Assembly: GCF_002078875.1 (NCBI RefSeq)
Contig: NC_034409.1
Coordinates: 15,291,111-15,355,110, forward strand
Length of the DNA: 64,000 bases
Reading direction: 5' to 3'
DNA from: Numida meleagris
Lineage: Eukaryota; Chordata; Aves; Galliformes; Numididae
This document shows, one piece after another, positions 1 to 37,713 of the stretch (within the stretch, counting starts at the first letter, position 1; the number at the start of each line of letters is the position of its first letter). Position numbers and translations under genes: made by a program. The notes under the pieces were generated by a model. That model was given only the letters and a program-made list of their open reading frames with translations. It searched no databases and was not told the DNA's origin.

Positions 1-1684
1 ATATTTCCTTCATTCTATCAAAAATGCCTCATATGACAAAGATCTGCATCACTTTTACCTCCATTAAATTGATGACTCATCTTTGTAACGTGATCAATTA
101 ATCCAGTTGAATTGAGAAGGGACAGACCACAGATGTTTGGGCCTAAGCTGATCCAGACTTTTTAAAATAAGGGTCATATTTCTCACTTGATCAATGGTGG
201 TGTCTTCAAGGGCTTGAGGAACAATAGACTGAACAGCAGAGTCCGAATTTGTGGGATAATGCCTTTTTTACTGGTGGTGGTATGTTAAATCTTTCTGAAC
301 CTGAGGTAGCTGAAAGCTATTGCAGATTCTCAATCTAAACATCATATTCTTCTGTCAAATAGCAAGTCAGAAGTGTCTCCCTGGTCTTATTTTTCCTCCA
401 AAATTCATTGGGAAGATTAGCATACTGCTGAGGATGCCAGACAGTACCTCAAAGATCCATGGCAGTGTTTTCTCCATCTAAAACGGTTACTAGATTCCTC
501 ACTAACGTAACAAGTCTGCTTGTAGCTTCATTGGAAATGCCTGCTCTGTACTTATGATTGGCTTAATCTTCACCTTTTCACACTAGAATTGTACTCATGG
601 CCAGGAATTTCAAACAAAACCACACTAAGCGCTCACCTACATATTAGTAATGGAAATAGCAGCCTGTATAGTGAGCACTGTTTGCCAGCAACTCGCGTGT
701 ATGTGTCCTTAATTGTCCCAGTGCTACTGCATCTGTAAATTGTGACAAGTACCAGGGTACGGCACTGAAAATAGCTTCCATCACAGGAGGTCCAAGACAC
801 AGTGCTTAAACAGTAACATTATTAAGTCACTCTGATGGAGAGTGAATTTAATAAAAAATTAGCCACAAATTAACTGGATACATATTTATAAATAGCTAAC
901 CCATCTGTACTTGAGCACATACACAGACAGGACTGAGTGCTCTTCCCAATTGCTCTGCAGTTCAGGCTCCCTCCGTCTTTCAACACCTCTCTGAAAATCA
1001 CCTAAGCTCTTAGAGGTCTAACATTTAAAACTACCTGCTTATTTACTGAGTTATCTTAAGTTTGCCAGACATGAATATAGAGTAAAACATTTTGAGTTTG
1101 GGGTAGCTCTTCCTGTGCACACTCTTGCTCTTCGGTAAATACATGGTAATCTCTCCTTTCTCATCAGTTAGGATGTCTCCAATTGTTTTGCGCTTTCTGC
1201 TGTGTAGGAAGCTACAAGGATCAAGTCACATTATAATGGGTGAGGTACATTACCTTCTTACTTGTGAACTTCAACAACGCTTTTAAAGCACTTTCAGTTT
1301 CTCAGATGGAGCATGCTAGAGCAGGGCAAGTAGCTGTTGCTATATAAATCTAAATTCAGTAGTTAGGCAGATACAAGGAATGTAGTAATAATTCTTCATT
1401 CATGCAGTAAGCCCATGTGAATCCTAATAGGAGTCCCTTCTTTCCCCTCTCCACTAACCTATAAGCAAGGACTGTGATGTGCTCTATGTCTTCAGATAAG
1501 CTTGTGAGAAAGAGCGTAGGCAAGATCCAGTTTGCCTTTCGTTTCTGAAAACCTGGGAAGTAAGTACTGTTTGCACTGGTAGTGACATTTTCTACCTTTG
1601 CTTTATTATATGCAACTACTGTTATTTCTGTCAAATTTTGGCTGTTATTCTTGTTAGTGATCTCCATCATTCCCATAAGTTGAG

Positions 1685-2179
1685 TCAGGAACTGGAACAG
1701 TATGCAAAGTTTTGTTCCAAGATGAGGAGAGCCGTGCTAACTGCAATCAAGACAAGTATAATCCAGTCTGATACGGACAGAACTATTTTCTGTTTAGATC
1801 CCCTTGGGTAGTGACTGTAATGAGTAAGTTGCCCAAGTGCAGTAGACTGTTGGCTACCTCATGTTGATTTCAGGAAATGTGCTCTGATCGCTGTCTCTTC
1901 ACGTCATGTAAAATCTCCAGTGGACGGGCTGTGAATGGATTCTGCACATCTCTATTTGGTGTGCAGCTGGTGCCTCACCATCCAGAAGCCCAGTCCCCAT
2001 TGCATCCACCGCATATTGCTCTCCATGCCTATGGTCATTTTGGAAGCAGCGTGACTGCTCTCAGTGTAGTCCCTCAGCAGTTCTCTCTCCTGATGTCTTT
2101 CAGAGGCCACCTCCATGTAAAGGAGATTATGCACAAGTGTCATTATTTTGCCATCATTACTGTGCTGAATAAGGTGCAT
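1685..2179 (-). pseudogene. Broken antisense reading frame ending in a hydrophobic segment, unrecognised
   Basis: Read on the minus strand from 2179, one frame stays open for 75 codons. It then continues in the same frame through three isolated stop codons to a last stop at 1685-1687. The final open piece carries a clean hydrophobic run beginning SDWIILVLIAV and followed by STALLIL, with a short polar tail, as in a single-pass membrane anchor. I do not recognise a family. A decayed retroelement or envelope-like gene is one possibility and chance is another. No splice sites that would bypass the stops were identified. Confidence 0.2.
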
Positions 2180-3926
2180 ATTGCAGCTGTGACTTATTCT
2201 GAGTCAGAACAAATGTATTGTTTAGAAACAAAGAAAAGTTCTGAAAGTAAAAAATTATTAGAATGGAAAATTATAAACATTATTAGTGAGGAGGAGCTCT
2301 AATTAAATACTGTATATACCTTCCACTAAATCACACTAAAAATGAAAACAGCTAGGGATGATGTGAGTGAGAATTTCTTTTTTTTTTTTTTTTAAGAAAA
2401 GAAGTCAGTGCAAACATGATTATGATTCAAAATAAGACTGAATAGCTTTAACATTTTAAAATCCAGCTCTATGAGCTGTAGAGGCTAAAATTTCCAGAAA
2501 TGAGTTTGTATGGGAGTGTGTTAAAATCTATATTTGAGGCTATAGGTGAAGTTGTGCTGGTCTGGGTAAGTGCTAGGGCCCACAGGTTTCAGAGCAGCCA
2601 GTCAGAGGTATGGTTGCTCAGCATCTCCTCTTCAAGAGCTGATAAAAGATGAGTTAGGGAAGGTTTAACGGATATGAACTTCCTTCTCTCATAAACAACC
2701 AACGGAATGCAAAACTAGGACTGGGAGAGTTTATTTCTCTTTAGGACATTGCCAAACCTGCATAATATATTAGATTTATGCATGGGAATAACCTTTCAGC
2801 TGAAGGATACTAGAAGTTTGGATTAGGAGTAGCTAATTAAGCTGATATCTTCCAGCCTTCAAGTCTCTTGAGAGCCATATTTTCCGCAATAATAAGATAA
2901 TTATTGCAGATGGACAGTTTTCTCTTTTCCAAAACTGAACTATTCAATGAGTTAAAAACATTATAGACACTTAACGCTCTTTAATTATGGAAGTGATGTT
3001 GGAGCTACATAGTTAAAGCTGAACTTTATATTGCATTTAAGGTGAGGGTTTAGCAGGGGCTTTTGGTTTTGATGCATGGAAGAATACAGTTTCCTCACCA
3101 GGGCTATAGCTGTCGTAGGGCATACAAGTAAATCAGGCAATTAATTTAGGCATTAAAATGAATTTTAAAGCATGTCCTTAAAGGATATTACCATTTGGGA
3201 TCATATATTCTTTGTCCTTCAGTTTCATATTTAAACTCCAATAACTTTTTAATTAAAATTCCTTTGAATTATTGCTCAAGGAAGGACTGTTTCAGTTGCA
3301 TTTCTATCTCTCGTGTGTTGTAACTGAAAGTTTTTTTGCCTTAAGCAGAACCTGAGGGGATCACATTTTCTAAGAGAAAAGGGAAGAATTCCCTCCTAAA
3401 ATGGCTGCGACTTTCCTTCATTCTAAATAATACAAAGCAGATAGCTGCTCCCAATTAGGGACATTCTGCTAAGCACACTAACCTCCTTTTATTCCCAGTT
3501 GGCTGCTGAGCAGAGTGCTTCACTGGCATCTCAGAGTGTTCCTACTTTTATTGCTTACTGGCATGGCGGGCCACCATCCTACCAAGGCACAGTTTAGGCT
3601 TCCTTTCAATGAGCTCGATGGCCAGAGATGGCCATCCTGGGGCAGAGAAACTGGCGGTGTCCCTGTAACTGGCAGTGATGGGAGCTGGTGATTACCCTTG
3701 GGCCATGATGGTGGCAGGAGGGGTGATCTGCAGGATGTAAGCTGCTGGTGATTTCACATCCGTGGGGAACAGACGAGTTTGGCCACTTGGTGTGGAGGAC
3801 TTGGGTAACTCTGCACCAGGCTGACATAAAACATCATCAGCTAACATTGGGTCTAAAGAGGGGACTATCAAGGTTGGATGTGTCCCAACTTCAAGCCCCT
3901 TGAGATATTTTAGGTGTTCCAAAGTT

Positions 3927-3959
3927 GATCTTCTGAAGCTGACGAAGCTTCAGAAGATC
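3927..3959. repeat. Perfect 14-bp inverted repeat with 5-nt loop
   Basis: The arm GATCTTCTGAAGCT (3927-3940) is followed by the 5-base spacer GACGA and then its exact reverse complement (3946-3959). As single-stranded DNA or RNA it would form a stable hairpin. It lies inside what is probably an intron of the glucosidase gene, about 360 bp upstream of the first visible exon. Confidence 0.85.
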
Positions 3960-3960
3960 C

Positions 3961-3984
3961 CAATTCCCATATATATGGGAGTTG
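3961..3984. repeat. Palindrome adjoining the first hairpin
   Basis: The core TCCCATATATATGGGA is a perfect 16-bp palindrome. Flanking CAAT and GTTG extend the pairing with one G-T pair, so the whole 24 bases can fold back on themselves. It begins one base after the preceding inverted repeat ends, so the two form a double-hairpin unit. No known element family was recognised. Confidence 0.8.
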
Positions 3985-4318
3985 TCTTGGAGGGAATCCA
4001 GAGATGCCAAAGTTAGTGACCTCAGAAGGGGGCAAAATAAAATTCAGTGCCGCTTTAAAATTGGTTGAATACAGTCTTGTAAAAATAAACATGAAGATGT
4101 TTATTAACTTCACTTAACTTTTGTCTTATACAAGAAATACAGCTCTTTAATGACTTTTTCTAAATTACTATGTGCTCTCTACTCTTACTAAATTTTAACG
4201 CTGTTTTCTTCCAATATTTTTGCAGTGTGCATTAATAACATCAAATTTTTCTAAAATGTAGAAGTAGAAAAAGTAACCATTGCCTCCAAGATAAAGGAAG
4301 TGTAACCACTGTTTCTAG

Positions 4319-29235
<24,917 letters not shown>

Positions 29236-29309
29236 AATGTTTAGAAAATGCTGACATCCTTGGCCCTCAGATGTTGACCTTTGATTTTAATGTAAAGAAG
29301 CATTAAGCC

Positions 29310-29315
29310 ATTAAA
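29310..29315 (+). terminator. Candidate polyadenylation signal ATTAAA of the glucosidase gene
   Basis: ATTAAA lies 75 bp after the stop codon and is followed within 20-60 bases by a T/G-rich stretch (CTCTTGTCTG...TGTGTATT), as expected for a cleavage region. An earlier ATTAAA overlaps the stop codon region, so the choice is not certain. Confidence 0.35.
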
Positions 29316-32300
29316 ATGTAGCCAATGCACCTCTTGTCTGCTATTTTCCTGTGTATTATTTGTAATTCAGTATTCATCAAATACAATTTTTAATAGTAGT
29401 TAGTGAGCATTGCCACAAACAAACAAATACCCAAACAGCTGGACAGCCAGCTTAACTCACACAGCCCTGCTCTGGGGGAGGCCAAGAATAACTCTGTGAA
29501 AGACACCTCACCTCAGGTTGGGGTACACAGGTCTGCTTTATACCTCAGCTGCTTCTGGCTTGCTTGGGAACAATCTCCCAAGATCATGAGGACCTCCAGC
29601 TCGCAGTCTCTACAGAGCTGCTGTTAATTCCATTCATAATGATATAAAAAAAAATCTGCTGTTTACTGGCTGATTTACATCGAGCAATAATCCCAGACTA
29701 TGTAATCTACAGCTGCAGAGACCACTTGCTTGGGTACGTCTTGGGATCCAGCCATCACAGAGAGAATTGATTGAAAACCTGGGGGATTTCTTTTGAGAAT
29801 CTGGTTTTGTCTGGAGACTTTTTCCAGTGTTGGGGTACCTTACCATACAAAGGGTTGCTTCCCCTCCAAAGTACACCTCCAATGACGTCTGGCAGGGGAT
29901 CTACGCTATGGCTGGGTCAGAGCTTCACAAACCCCACTGTTCCAACACTTCTAGCTCTAAATTAAAGGATTATTTTTACCTTTGTTGATACTTATTCAAG
30001 GAAACTTGAGTTTCAATTTGCAACGATAAGAGCTTTAACAGCCAACAGTTACCCTAGTAAAGAACTTGCAAATGGGCTGAGATCCAGCAGAGGCTGCTGG
30101 CACCAGCTCTCCCCATCCCAACAATTAAACTCTTCTTGAAGAATTGTAGGAAGGCTAGACTTCATCCCTAGCTTCTCAAGGTGTTTGTGACTTTTTCTTC
30201 TCCCATCTCACAGTACAGAAAGTACAGAAAATCCAGATTTGGCTTTCAAAATTCTGCACTAAAAAGTCTCAGCCACAGCATACTGTCCCCTCAAATGATT
30301 CACCACTACTTACTTTTCAATGGGAAACTCTTCACCGATGTACTAACTTTACTGCAAGACTTTTGATAAGAATGACAATTTTCTCAATTACTGGTTCTTG
30401 AGCACTCCGTGGCAAAGATTTCATCCAAGTGTTTTTACGTGAACACGTTTCTTCTAAATTAGCCAGGGCCACAATGCAGAAGTAAATTCCCCTGTTTCCT
30501 GCACACTGCAAAACAAACCCAGCTGTGTCTGACTGGTAAAATGTTGCTTTTTCAAAGTGAGCTGGGTCTTGCAGTGAAATTTGAAGGGCTGGATCTCCTT
30601 AGAGCATTTGTTTGCTGCAGCGAGATCAGATACTACAGACAGGCAGAGATGAAGATGGTAAGGAATGACTGAGGAAAAGCAGATTATAGGCAGTGAGGTG
30701 AAAGCTGATCTGAGGCGATGGATGTGACAAACATCCTTCTTGCACAAGACTGTAAAATGTAACTAATTCAAGTAGCACCTGCTGCATAAATCTGATGACC
30801 CAGAGGATGGGTCTGGACTGTGACACAGCTCCGCACTAGCAAGCTCAGTGCTGCTTGGCACAGATAGCTTGACAGTGAGTGACAGATGGGTAAAACTAAA
30901 GCAGACCTTGAGCATGACCTTTGCAAAGTCTACACCAAAGAAGAACCCATCTCTGCCCCTAGCTTTCCCGCTACAAGCAAAAAAATGCCACCAGGCTGAG
31001 GATGTCAGCTCCTTACCATGGCAAAGCACAGAGGGAGAGCTGATGCCAAACATCACAGAATGCAGACCTGTAGAACCCCTGTCTAGGGGTGGTGCTGAGC
31101 TGCTGGGTTGTTTTGGTGCATGTATGTGAGTTTGGTGAGGAGGGTTTGTCTCTAATTTGCCTGACAGTGTGGAATAAAGGTGATAAATAGTGGGAAAGGA
31201 GACTGGTGCGGGAACTCAAGCACTGATGTGGCTGAGGGGAGAGGTCAGCTCCATCAAGAGCCCTTGCAGGATAACCATGTGATGGCAGCTGATGCTCGCT
31301 GGCTTTCTGTGAAATCAGTGACTAACCTAGCAATTTTGTATACATCTTAATGAAATAAGAGCAGAAAAATGCGCTCCTAACAGCACCAATATGCTATTCA
31401 AGCTTGTATTACAACCTGCATTTTCTTTCTTTCCCGTTCTTTCCCTCCTTGTAGCATCTGTGAACACATCAGGAGATCACCAGTCTATAAACCATCCACC
31501 CTGGGCTCTGATTTCACACGTTTATTTCATGAAAGTAAGCAAGACAGCCATTGGTTGGCATTTGATTTAGGAACTTCAAAGAAAAGTAGTGTTTGTATGT
31601 GTGTGCATGCGTTTATCTGGCTATTCATCCTCTCCGAGCACTGAGCTGCAGGTGTCATTGTAGATCTTTTACATTTTTTTTTTTAAGTTCTGGTTGTATT
31701 TCATGTTCTTTCCAATCCTGACAATCTCCTTCTGTTTTGTTTTTGAGAAAAGGATAAAGACTTTGACAAAGAAAAAGCAGAGTGGGTGTTACAAGTGGTA
31801 TGAGCTGGATCCAAGAATCTGCAGCCAAATATTTCATCATCTTTATAGATTAGATTAGATTAAAAATGAACTTTCCCAAGTGTTGGTATAGGCAGATTAA
31901 ATTTATTGCAGATATAAATTTTCAGTGGAGAGAGAACTTCTCTGGCTGGGACTTAAAGTGACAGCAGTCAGCTTCTTTCTCCAGCCTGCCTCTGTTAGCT
32001 GTAAAAACCACCAGCTGAGTCCTTCAGAATTTGAAGGAGTTCTGTAAAGAGAAAACCTTAATTTCTGTTTCAAAACACATTTAATTCCAGGCTTCTTCCT
32101 TATAGAACCATTAAGAGAAAACAGAAAATCGCACTGAGCACTAAGATCATGCCATTAGGGGCAGTGGTAGAGCAAAGACACATTAGAAAGCGTTTGGGAT
32201 CCTTTTGGATGACCACCTGAGAATGAGTTTCCAATGCAAGTTTTAATCAAAAAATAGGTAGAGCAATCTCGGGTATACAGAGAAGTGAAGGCAGAGATGT

Positions 32301-35300
32301 TTGTTTGTTTCTGTGTTGGACTGGGACTACCTTGCTGTGACCCACTCTGGTGTCAGAATTCATGGGATGTACTGAAAAAACAAGCTGATGCAGAGAAAAA
32401 ACACAAAAATTTCAGATGGACTGGAAAATGTGTCTTCCAATGAGAGCACCAAAGACCCCAAATCTGATGTCAGAAGCTCTTTAAACTAGCAAAGGTGAGC
32501 TCCAGTGTCTGTTAATGAGACCAGACAAATTCTGGGGCTGACATTTCAACTGCTGGAACAGCTTGTCATGAGCCACGGTGAAATTTCTTGTAGCAGAGAT
32601 TTTTAAATGAGAAATGAATGCTTTCCTGAAAGAAATACGCTTGCTCAATAATTCAGGATTTTTTAAAAACTGTATTCTTAGTCTGTGTCATATCAACTGA
32701 TCACAGAAATCACTCTTGGGCTTGCAGTTATGAATAACGAAAGGGGTGTTTTGTAGGTTTTGAAAAACATTAGAATTTCTGTGACAAGTCAGCGCTTTCA
32801 GAGGCCTCTGCACAGTTACTAGGATCATAAAATGACATTGGTATAATCAGCTTTATGGTGAGTTCAGATGTGTAATATATTTTGAATGTTTAATTCATTT
32901 TGAAGGTTCTGTTGCTTGAAGGATTGTGACAGGAAGGCGAGGTGAGTACATCTCCTCTGAGGAAAGGAGACCCACAGGGCTTTTTTTTTGCTGGGAGCAC
33001 ACGTAAGTAGGGGTGGTGATGGGAATGTGCTCAAACTATACATGCCACTGACCTTGTACAAACTCCTGCAAATCCAGGGGTTGTTTGTTGCATGAAGGAG
33101 CTTCTTCTAAAATAGCAAAATGCTGTGAAATTCAACATTCTCATTTATGTCACTGTGCTTGGTGACAGAGCAAGGCCCGCAGAGCGCTGCAGAACGAGGC
33201 ATTCTGGGATGCTATCAAACTCATACCTGGCTGCAGCAGAAAGGCTGCTCAGTATTTCACCCTCCATACTTTTACTCCTTGGTGTCCCCTTGGTTCCTGG
33301 CTGAGCTTTTCATCTTCAGGAGTGATTAGACGACAATGTTCATCAAGTGAGATGTTTATTTCATGGGATACCTGTGATCCACAAATAACAAACAACAAAA
33401 CTGTCATGAGAAATATCCTGCCAATTGGTAGCTGCCTTCTCCAGAGCCTGTCTTCATCCCTACATGATCACTGGGTTCTGCTCAGTCTTGCCATGGTTTC
33501 CTGCTCTACGTCTATCTTAGTCAGTTCTCTACTCTTCGAATAGGTATCGATCATTTCTTTCACCACTTGATTACTCATACGGGAGAATAATTCTGAGAAA
33601 AGTGGGATAAAAAGCACAATAATTACTGTCTCTATATGTATACTTATGTACATACATGTAAAGCTTTCCACGGTAATTTTTAAGATACATGCAATAATCC
33701 TCTATTTTTTCTCAATAGGAAAAGTCTGAAAGGAGAATTGTTAGGAGCCACTGCCAAGTTGGTAAAGACAAAAGAGCACTTTCTTATGACTGAAATGTTT
33801 TTAGATCAAGCATCTGGAGGTACTGTACTTTATGGTAGAGAAGAAACAATTTTTTTTTAGTGATACATAAAAGAGAATATCATGCACGAACTACACAGCA
33901 CTTTATTATTTCTCAATCTGTTTCATGTGATGATAAAGGTTTAGAGGGTAGAAAGGGAGAAGGCGTTTGAGAAACTCCAACTCACAATGTGTAGAATTAC
34001 CGTGGAGATGAAAAGCCATGGAAGGAAACAGTGCTTACAGGGAGATGCTGGGGGTCTGCTGGCCTATCTGAATGAGCCCCTTTCATTTTTTGGCATCTAA
34101 AGGAAACTTCAAACCATGAAACAACAATTTGAAGAGGACAGTTATGTCTTCAAGAGCTCTCTTATAGATGGATGAACCTTCTTTTGTGTACACCTATCAG
34201 ACAACCATGTTTTTTCTGTATTACAAGTGTTTCTGAATTTCCTTCATAGTGAATCACCTGCAGCTACACATTTGAGCCTTGTTTTGAAAAAGCAGCTATT
34301 TATATACTCATAAAATACACTTGCACGTTAAATGTTCATGTTAAGCTGGTGATAAAAATAGAATAGCAGGAAGTTTTACGTAGGATTTAAAAGGGAATTA
34401 TGAAACAGACGTTATATAAAATATTTGCATGCATTCTTAATTTGAAATTATCTGAAGGGTTAAATTCAATATTTTGGGTTATCCACAGAATTTCAGTTAC
34501 TTCTCTGCAAATGATGTTTGCTACAAAGGTTCACCTATATCAGCATTTTGGCTCAGATGAGCTTTTGATGTGAACCTCCTGCTGGTCCCCATTTACTACA
34601 CTTGGGTCTGTCAGCGTACGTAGGGAATTTCTTTCACACAAAGCTCAACCAGAGGAGGTGCTCCAGGATAGCACACAGTGCACTGCAGCCATCACGGAGC
34701 ATTTGAGCTATATGGGAGTAAATCTGCTATGAAGCGTATGGGGTAGATACTGAATCTTCAGCCTCGAGCCTTAACTCTTCAATTTGCTCCTGTTGCATTG
34801 TATTGATTTCAAAGGTAAACATCAGCTTCCAGGCAAATTGAGCCCAGCAGCTCATAAAGCTTGAAAAATTCAGTCTGCAGTTTTCCCCACAAATTAATAA
34901 AAATGGTGGGAGAGGGTGGGGAAGAAATCAGAGAAAAATATTTACAGAGAAATTTGGGCTTCTTGTTTTTGTCTGAGCTCCTCCTCATCCATTAGGAAGG
35001 AGTAGCAAAATGAATTGCCTTTTTCCCCTCTGAAACCTCATCTCTGAAATCTGAACAACCCTCAGCCCTGTTGCTGGGGAGGTTAGGTGAACCCAGAGCT
35101 TCCAACTGAGTGTTACATACTCCTGTTTCACGTTGTGCTCCTCCTTCTTCTCTATTAGCTTAGCCTGCTAATGCTAATTTCTCTGGGATAGCAAATCGAC
35201 TTTTATGATTCCTAATGTTACATCTATACTACCATTACTGGACTTCGTTTTGAGGTGCAGAGGTCAAATCATCAAGTACTGAGACACTGCTTTTTGAAGG

Positions 35301-37685
35301 ATATCCTTTTAAACATGACTTAATTTTGCTCTAACGATGCTCACAGATTTGCAAAATAAACACTACTGTATGTGTTGCAGGTACTGGTGACATAGTTTCA
35401 TTAACCTACTTGAGATGCTCTTTAGTAGCCCTTTATTTTACTGTGTTCAGCCTTCAAGCAGAGCAGTTTATCCCCCACTTTTGCCTACTCTGCTGTACCT
35501 TCTTTTGCTGCTCTCTTTAGCTGTACATCCTGTGAGGCAAGACACTGTTGTTTATCTGGCTCTGTGTTCTTAATAGAGCCATCATTAAGCACAATAAGTA
35601 TATCTCCTGCTGAACCTTAAAAAGCAATAATTATCTTATTAGAAGTAGATCTCAAAATCCACCCCTTCAAACACAGATGCTTTCTCCATGCTTTCTTCTT
35701 TTTCCACCTCTAGAAAATAGAAGATGCTAATTTAGAGATAGTAAGAAATTAATCTTCCATGTAGTTGTTATTATCACTGACATAATTACAATGACTTTTA
35801 TGTTTAGTTCCTACGCAACAAACGCTTGTATGTGTTTAACAAGTCAAACCTATTACAGTTGCTTTTCTTAATACTATTTGTTTTGCACCACTTAGGACTA
35901 GAAAACACTATGGGCTTATTGGTATGTGCTATACTTTCTGGGGTCTTACCGAACACAGGAAATAAGGAAATAGAGAGTGAGATTCTTCCTGCTTAAAAGA
36001 TGCCACTGCCAGCATTTGCTGGGTCTCGCTGGTCATGGTAGCCCCAGGCACAGACCTGCTCTGTAGGCTAACCCTAGATGGGATGATTTCTACCCATTGG
36101 GCTTTGCCTGCTCCCTGATAGCAGCTGTTCAGGTCATCGGGGACCAGGCTGCAGCTGGACTGCCAGTTCAAACTGTTCTTCCTTAGATGGATCCCTGATG
36201 AGTGCAGGAGGAGAACTGCTTCCTGAGGCGGTGCTCTGCTTCCAGAATCCTCCCTCTGGAAGTTCCTGGGTGAATCAGGTTTGCAAACAGGTAAGCGGTC
36301 TGTAGTTTCCCACATAGAGTCTTTCATTATGAAATGTCTAGAAAAATAATGGAAACAACAAAAGAGAAACAGCAATGACAAGGATAGAATAGCTTATGCG
36401 ACTCATAACATTATCCTCCACAGACAGGGAGGGAAACGATGAATGCAAGGAGCGGACAAGTGTGAGTGAGGCTGTGTCTATGAGGCAGGACAGAGGTCTG
36501 CAGTTTTCCCATTAGCTCTGTGAGATCAGCATGGTAGTCGCAGAGCTGCAGTGTGATGGCTTTCCCTCTGCTCCCCATCCAGCCATGGCTCTGCTTCCAG
36601 ACCTGCCTGGTTTTGGGAACCTAACATGTAACAACACATAGCCCATTACACTGGTAGAGTGACGTCTGTCTTGTGAAGTTTCCTTTGAAAAGAAATTGCT
36701 AAGTAAAAGTGATCTGAAGAAGGGAAGAGAAAAGCGAATCATTAAAATGCTACATTTGGGAGGTCCTCACATCCTGGATGTATGACAGCAATGCCTGTCT
36801 GCCTGCTTTGGTTCACCTCAAGTCTCCAAGACAGGGAAGGATCTGCGGGGTGCAGATTAAAGGTCATCCATAATGTTTTGCAGGCTAACTGGCTCCTTAA
36901 TCTTGCTCTGACCACCAGCCAAAAATAGGCAAGTGATCAGTCTTACTGATGCAGCCTAACATGGTTGCTGTTTCCCTCATGCTTTAGTCCTGCAGTGAAT
37001 GCAACACACAGGAAAACTCTGACGCTTTAGCTATTTGCTTGAAGCTGCAAGAAAACTGTCTATCTAGGAGTGTTTCTTGCAGATAATACTTCACATGACA
37101 AAAATCCTGCAATCTGAAGTAATATTTAAGGGCATATTTTTGCTGTTTGTTTTTACATACATACACAAGGACACATCACCTATTGTAGTGCTTGGATAAG
37201 CCTGAAGCTGTGGAAAGCGGTGTGGCCATCCTAGGGAGCATCAGGATTTTGTGCAGGATGTGCCCACCCTGAGCCCCTCTGAGTCAACAGGAGCTGATGA
37301 CTATGCCAGACAACATGTCATAAATTAACAGATTTGAAATTCCCAAGTATTTTGTGATATTTAGAGAATTTCTGTTAAAATCAGCCTAGGTACTCAGAAA
37401 AGAAAAGCCTTGGCAATTCTCCACATTTACAGTAAATTGCTTAAGAGGGAGATTTAACAGAAACTCAAGGAGAGGGATTGAAGCTTTCACTACAGCAGTA
37501 ATTGAGGACTCTCCTCTCAGTGGCAATGACTTTATTGCATCCCCGCGCACCGCTGAACCTTTCCTAAGAGCTGAAACACTTCAGGGAATGCTCTATGACA
37601 TTATCCAGAGAGACACCAGAGCAGCCCACTGCTGACAGAGCTGCTGTGCCAGCTGGTGGCAGGGAGGAGCATCCTGCACACACAC

Positions 37686-37713
37686 AGCTGGCAGAGCACA
37701 GCTGGCAGAGCAG
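37686..37713. repeat. 14-bp tandem duplication
   Basis: AGCTGGCAGAGCAC is followed directly by AGCTGGCAGAGCAG, two copies differing at the last base. A related CAGCTG lies just downstream. This is a small local duplication with no evident function. Confidence 0.8.

Larger units (their letters stand above)
1..4318. other. Stretch without recognised exons upstream of the first visible glucosidase exon
   Basis: The glucosidase reading frame enters at 4319 in phase 0, so at least one more exon must lie upstream. I looked on the + strand for the preceding GH31 exons (the DIDYM-type substrate-binding aspartate strand, the YGFGE-type N-domain motif, and a trefoil domain) and found none. The stretch is AT-rich with a 16-base T run at 2378-2393. 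It also holds a broken antisense reading frame (1685-2179) and two adjacent hairpins (3927-3984). It is most simply a large intron of the glucosidase gene. Confidence 0.5.
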
